Part shown: positions 60,629 to 64,000 of the stretch, piece by piece
Layout of the letters: every line of letters begins with the position of its first letter
Position numbering within the stretch: the first letter of the stretch is position 1
DNA from: Thiomicrorhabdus sp963677355
GTDB lineage: Bacteria; Pseudomonadota; Gammaproteobacteria; Thiomicrospirales; Thiomicrospiraceae
DNA: 64,000 nt
NCBI GenBank assembly: GCA_963677355.2
Contig: CAXXXQ010000003.1
Location: 62,001 to 126,000, forward strand
Reading direction: 5' to 3'
Made by a program: the position numbers and the translations under genes
Notes under the pieces: generated by a model
What the model saw: only the letters and a program-made list of their open reading frames with translations
The model's database searches: none
Told to the model about the DNA's origin: nothing

Positions 60629-63106
60629 TTATTCAAATAAATCTTCGGTAATCTGCTCGATCTGTTTGTCCGACACTAAAGGTACTTCCGGTGCGTTCTC
60701 TTCGCGGAAAATTTCGCTTACCGAACCCGGTGCATCGGTTGGTACCGCGTGTCCCGTTTGGCGATCAATAGAAACATTGACAATCCCTTCCGGTTGCACC
60801 AAAGGTTCGTTCGGATAAGCCTGCAAAGCGAGTTGCATATATTCTATCCAAATCGGTAGTGCGGCACGCCCTCCGACTTCGCTACGTCCTAGTGTGCTAG
60901 GTGTGTCGAAGCCGACCCAGACGGTAGTGGCCATGTGAGGGTTAAATCCTGAGAACCACGCATCTTTCTGATCATTGGTGGTACCCGTTTTACCGGCAAT
61001 ATCTTCTCGGTTCAGTGCTTTGGCTTTTCGGCCCGATCCGATACGAATGACGTCTTGCATAATGGTACTCATAATATAGGCGTTGCGCTCTTCAATGACA
61101 CGTGGCGCATTGCGTTCGTCACCCGGGATACACTGGTTATTGGTACAGGCAACTTTCGGTTCGGCTTGATAGATGAGGTCACCGTTGTAGTCGAGTACCT
61201 TGTCGATGACATAAGGGTCAACCAAAAAGCCGGTATTGGAAAAAGTTGCATAAGCCCGCGCGACTTCCATCGGAGTAAATTGCACACTTCCCAATGACAG
61301 CGATAGGTCGCGATGCAGATCGATTTCTTCTTTCGGGAAGCCGAAACGTTGAATGTAATCGGCCGCTACCGGAATGCCCAGTTTTTGTAGTAGGCGGATA
61401 GACACTAGGTTTCTTGAAAATGCCAAGGCAAGGCGCAGGCGGGTAGGTCCGTAAAAACGCCCGGAATAGTTTTCCGGACGCCAAGTGTCTTCCAAGTTTT
61501 TATCGTGGAAAACAACCGGCGCGTCATTGATTGTGGTCGCCGCGGTTAAGCCGTTTTCCAAACCGGCAGAATACAAAAATGGCTTGATATTGGAACCGAC
61601 TTGTCGGCGAGCCTGAGTGGCACGGTTGAATTTGCTTTTGAAATAATCGAAACCGCCAACCATTGCATAGACGCGACCGTCATGCGAGCTCATGGAGACC
61701 AGTGCCGATTCGGTTCTAGGGTCTTGTGCCAGCTGCCATTGGTCTTCAAATTCATGGACGTAAATCAGGTCGCCCGGTTTAAGAATATCCTGAGCTTTAC
61801 TTGGTTTCTTTCCGGTCCAGTTTACGTTTTTATAGGGTGCAGCCCACTCCATTGAGGTAAACGGTAAAGTTAGCTTTTGTCCGCTTTCCAGTATGACTTG
61901 AGCATCTTTTTTATCGAAACCGGTAACTACCGCGACAAGCAGATCGCCAAAGTTGGAGGTTTCTTTCAGTTTGTCGAGCAGAGCCTCTTCATTTTCGAAA
62001 CTGCTTAAGTCGATATTTTCGATTGGGCCTCGGTAGCCGTGACGACGTGCATAACGTTGTAGTCCGTGACGCACCGCCTGATTGGCTTGCTGTTGTAAAC
62101 GGCTGTCTAGAGTGGTGACAATGGTCAGGCCGTTTTGCAGAGCCTCTTCGCCGAATTTTTCCAGTGCGAAGCTTCGTGCGATTTCGGCAACATAGCCAGC
62201 CTCCAAATCCAACATCGGCGCATGTTTATCGGCGTGAACTTCAACCGCCATTGCCTGTTGCATCTCTTCATCACTGATGAAGTTAAGTTCGTTCATGCGG
62301 CGTAAAACATAATCTCTTCTCAACAGTGCTCTGCTCGGATTGGCAATCGGATTATAGGCCGACGGAGCTTTCGGCAGCCCGGCAATCATCGCATATTCAT
62401 CCAAGGTCAATTCATTTAAAGGGCGACCATAGTAGGTTTGTGCCGCAGCGGCCACGCCATAAGAACGATATCCCAAAAAGATCTTGTTCAGGTACAGCGC
62501 AAGAATTTCTTCTTTGCTTAATTCATTTTCAATTCGATAAGAGAGGATGATCTCATTGAACTTACGCAGGTAGGTTTTTTCTTTGGTCAAGAAAAAGTTT
62601 CTGGCCACCTGCATGGTGATCGTTGAGCCTCCGGACTGTTTGCTTCCTGTTGAAATCAATTCATAGACCGCGCGTGCCAAGCCTTTGTAGTCGACCCCGC
62701 CATGTTCAAAGAAACGTTCGTCTTCCGCTGCGATAATCGCTTGAGTCATGCGTTCCGGAATTTCCGAGTAGTCAAGCGGGATACGTTTTTTGGTACCGAT
62801 TTCACTGATCAACTTACCGTCCTGAGTCACAATTTTCAGTGGCACCTGATAGGAAACCGTTTTCAGTTCCGCTGGATTTGGCAGAGTCGGGTAGATGGTC
62901 AGATAGTAATACAGCGCTCCAACCGCGAAAAACAGGCCGGCTGACAAGATATTAATAGCGAAGAACCAAAGTAACCAACGACGCTTAGGCTGTTGAGGTT
63001 TATCCGCCGCCTGTTTTTCCGGCTCAGCATTGGTTACAGCATCTTCAGGTAATTGGATGCTTTTTGCATCTTTGATATAAGGCTCTTGGTTTTCTTGATT
63101 ACTCAT
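60629..63106 (-). CDS. mrcA: Penicillin-binding protein 1A (bifunctional)
   Basis: PBP1A polymerises and cross-links peptidoglycan. The 825 residues show a cytoplasmic tail and membrane helix (about 45-67), and the GT51 glycosyltransferase domain (AAEDERFFEHGGVDYKGLAR with the catalytic Glu, then GGSTITMQVARNFFL and ILALYLNKIFLG). An OB-like linker follows. The transpeptidase domain has SNIKPF (SxxK), SRN (SxN) and KTGTTNDQKDAWF (KTG). The length matches gammaproteobacterial PBP1A. Located on the minus strand upstream of the fructosamine-kinase gene. Confidence 0.96.
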   Translation of the reverse strand: MSNQENQEPYIKDAKSIQLPEDAVTNAEPEKQAADKPQQPKRRWLLWFFAINILSAGLFFAVGALYYYLTIYPTLPNPAELKTVSYQVPLKIVTQDGKLISEIGTKKRIPLDYSEIPERMTQAIIAAEDERFFEHGGVDYKGLARAVYELISTGSKQSGGSTITMQVARNFFLTKEKTYLRKFNEIILSYRIENELSKEEILALYLNKIFLGYRSYGVAAAAQTYYGRPLNELTLDEYAMIAGLPKAPSAYNPIANPSRALLRRDYVLRRMNELNFISDEEMQQAMAVEVHADKHAPMLDLEAGYVAEIARSFALEKFGEEALQNGLTIVTTLDSRLQQQANQAVRHGLQRYARRHGYRGPIENIDLSSFENEEALLDKLKETSNFGDLLVAVVTGFDKKDAQVILESGQKLTLPFTSMEWAAPYKNVNWTGKKPSKAQDILKPGDLIYVHEFEDQWQLAQDPRTESALVSMSSHDGRVYAMVGGFDYFKSKFNRATQARRQVGSNIKPFLYSAGLENGLTAATTINDAPVVFHDKNLEDTWRPENYSGRFYGPTRLRLALAFSRNLVSIRLLQKLGIPVAADYIQRFGFPKEEIDLHRDLSLSLGSVQFTPMEVARAYATFSNTGFLVDPYVIDKVLDYNGDLIYQAEPKVACTNNQCIPGDERNAPRVIEERNAYIMSTIMQDVIRIGSGRKAKALNREDIAGKTGTTNDQKDAWFSGFNPHMATTVWVGFDTPSTLGRSEVGGRAALPIWIEYMQLALQAYPNEPLVQPEGIVNVSIDRQTGHAVPTDAPGSVSEIFREENAPEVPLVSDKQIEQITEDLFE

Positions 63107-63243
63107 GAGTTTTGCGAACTATTTGTTTTGGCAGCAAATTTTAGAAAAGCACACAGCTGCAATTTAAAGTTGAAATTGAGCGTTATTATAGCGTTTTTGC
63201 TTAGATTCGGGTCAGGCCTTTTTTGTTTGGTTTTTGCAGAAAC

Positions 63244-63268
63244 AAAAAACCCGGCATTGCCGGGTTTT
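63244..63268 (-). terminator. Rho-independent terminator after the small membrane protein gene
   Basis: A 10-bp stem AAAACCCGGC / GCCGGGTTTT with loop ATT (63246-63268) is followed on the minus strand by six T residues in total. It lies 22 bases past the stop codon of the gene at 63291. Confidence 0.88.
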
Positions 63269-63290
63269 CAGATAAGTAACTTGATTAGGG

Positions 63291-63500
63291 TTACTTAGAA
63301 TAACGACCAGTTTTGATGTCGCTCCACATCAGGTATAGGTTACCTACAACGATAATGGCGATTGCTAATACAACACCAGCCATACCGATCGAAACTTGTA
63401 GTGATTGTGGAAGGATATCCGCCCAAATACCTAGAAGAACGGCTAGTGGGATAACAACAGTTACTACGATTGTTAGTAACATTTTGATAAAGTTGCTCAT
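63291..63500 (-). CDS. Small two-helix membrane protein, unknown function
   Basis: The 69-residue product (MSNFIKMLLTIVVTVVIPLA...) has two membrane helices at about 6-27 and 38-60 with a short loop WADILPQS, and a basic C-terminal tail. No family is recognised. ATG 63500 is chosen because GAGG lies nine bases upstream; the frame runs further 5' without such a site. It has its own terminator, so it is probably a single-gene unit. Confidence 0.7.
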   Translation of the reverse strand: MSNFIKMLLTIVVTVVIPLAVLLGIWADILPQSLQVSIGMAGVVLAIAIIVVGNLYLMWSDIKTGRYSK

Positions 63501-63673
63501 GATTAATGCCTCAGCTAAAGTTATTATTTTTATAACATTTCGAACTATACTCAGTTCAAATACAAATTTCAATCAATTTGGCCGGTTATGCTTGATTTGC
63601 ATCAAGTTTTTTAGGAACTTGTTCTATAGTATTTTTTTATGCATCAGTCCTTTTGATTTATGATTGGGTGCGG

Positions 63674-64000
63674 TTATTCGATATTCTGCACCTGTTCTCG
63701 CATCTGCTCAATTAGAACCTTGAGCTCGACACTGGTTTGGGAGATGCGTTGATCGATCGATTTCGAGCCCAGTGTATTTGCTTCACGGTTCAGTTCCTGC
63801 ATTAGAAAGTCGAGTCGACGTCCGATCGGTTTATTTTCTTGGTTCTCATTCAGAATATGTTGCACTTCATCAAGATGGGTATGTAAACGGTCGATCTCTT
63901 CCATTACGTCCATTTTTTGCGCCAAAACTGCCACTTCTTGATGAAAGCGAGATTCGTCGACTTGATCCGTTAAGCCGAGAATACGTTGTTTGAGTTTGTT
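63674..64000 (-). CDS. yicC: YicC-family endoribonuclease, C-terminal part (5' end outside window)
   Basis: The frame is open to the window edge, so only about the last 108 residues are seen. They form the DUF1732 C-terminal domain of YicC: RFHQEVAVLAQKMDVMEEI DRL-type helices, then GRRLDFLMQELNREANTLGS, the most conserved block, and VELKVLIEQMREQVQNIE at the end. YicC proteins are RNases that act on small RNAs. Confidence 0.9.
   Translation of the reverse strand, partial: NKLKQRILGLTDQVDESRFHQEVAVLAQKMDVMEEIDRLHTHLDEVQHILNENQENKPIGRRLDFLMQELNREANTLGSKSIDQRISQTSVELKVLIEQMREQVQNIE

Overview
The window looks like chromosomal DNA of a gammaproteobacterium. Gammaproteobacterial hallmarks are rpoH, a complete gspC-to-gspN type II secretion operon, purT, luxS/mtnN, an aryl-polyene (APE) type locus and a yicC homologue. 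The gene set and moderate base composition suggest a marine sulfur oxidiser of the Thiomicrospira/Hydrogenovibrio/Thiomicrorhabdus group, but no marker gene here proves that. I see no phage, insertion sequence or CRISPR array.

Layout. 1-10.6 kb: partial cupin-like gene, DUF1275 membrane protein, CPXCG protein, tRNA-Arg(CCT), an ovothiol pair (OvoA plus a PLP C-S lyase, probably OvoB), rpoH behind a perfect CIRCE element, a FliS-like chaperone with a sigma-54-like promoter, purT, a diguanylate cyclase with a degenerate EAL domain, and a DUF2238 protein. 10.6-14.1 kb: two translationally coupled genes, one an unusual FAD-oxidase/methyltransferase fusion. 14.3-16.7 kb: accessory-looking small genes, all on the minus strand (VOC protein, glutaredoxin, YidD, DUF4177, membrane protein). 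17.2-18.9 kb: luxS-mtnN and a lipoprotein. 19.0-22.5 kb: operon of circularly permuted ATP-grasp, alpha-E and Mx-type metallopeptidase proteins.

22.5-30.7 kb: a glucosylglycerate set (phosphatase, GpgS synthase, GH13_18 phosphorylase) followed by gnd-zwf-pgl. Its upstream region has a near-consensus NtrC dyad and a sigma-54 promoter. This suggests that nitrogen limitation switches on synthesis of this compatible solute, with oxidative pentose phosphate enzymes downstream.

31.2-46.5 kb: an APE-like biosynthesis and export locus on two convergent arms. The plus arm carries PlsC, ACP, acyl-ACP ligase, dehydratase, LpxL-like acyltransferase, LolA-like protein and MMPL exporter. The minus arm carries ketosynthase, chain-length factor, dehydratase, ketoreductase, two lipoproteins, a DUF218 protein, a nonsense-interrupted small lipoprotein and a glycosyltransferase. 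A methyltransferase, a membrane protein and a MipA/OmpV porin-like protein lie beyond the ketosynthase.

46.9-64 kb: tRNA-Phe and tRNA-Leu, the T2SS operon gspCDEFGHIJKLMN, then adk, a fructosamine-kinase-family gene, PBP1A, a small membrane protein and the 3' end of yicC. Long gaps without recognised genes are 16716-17167, 22502-22992, 30746-31188, 46518-46903 and 47109-47579; each is described in the feature list.
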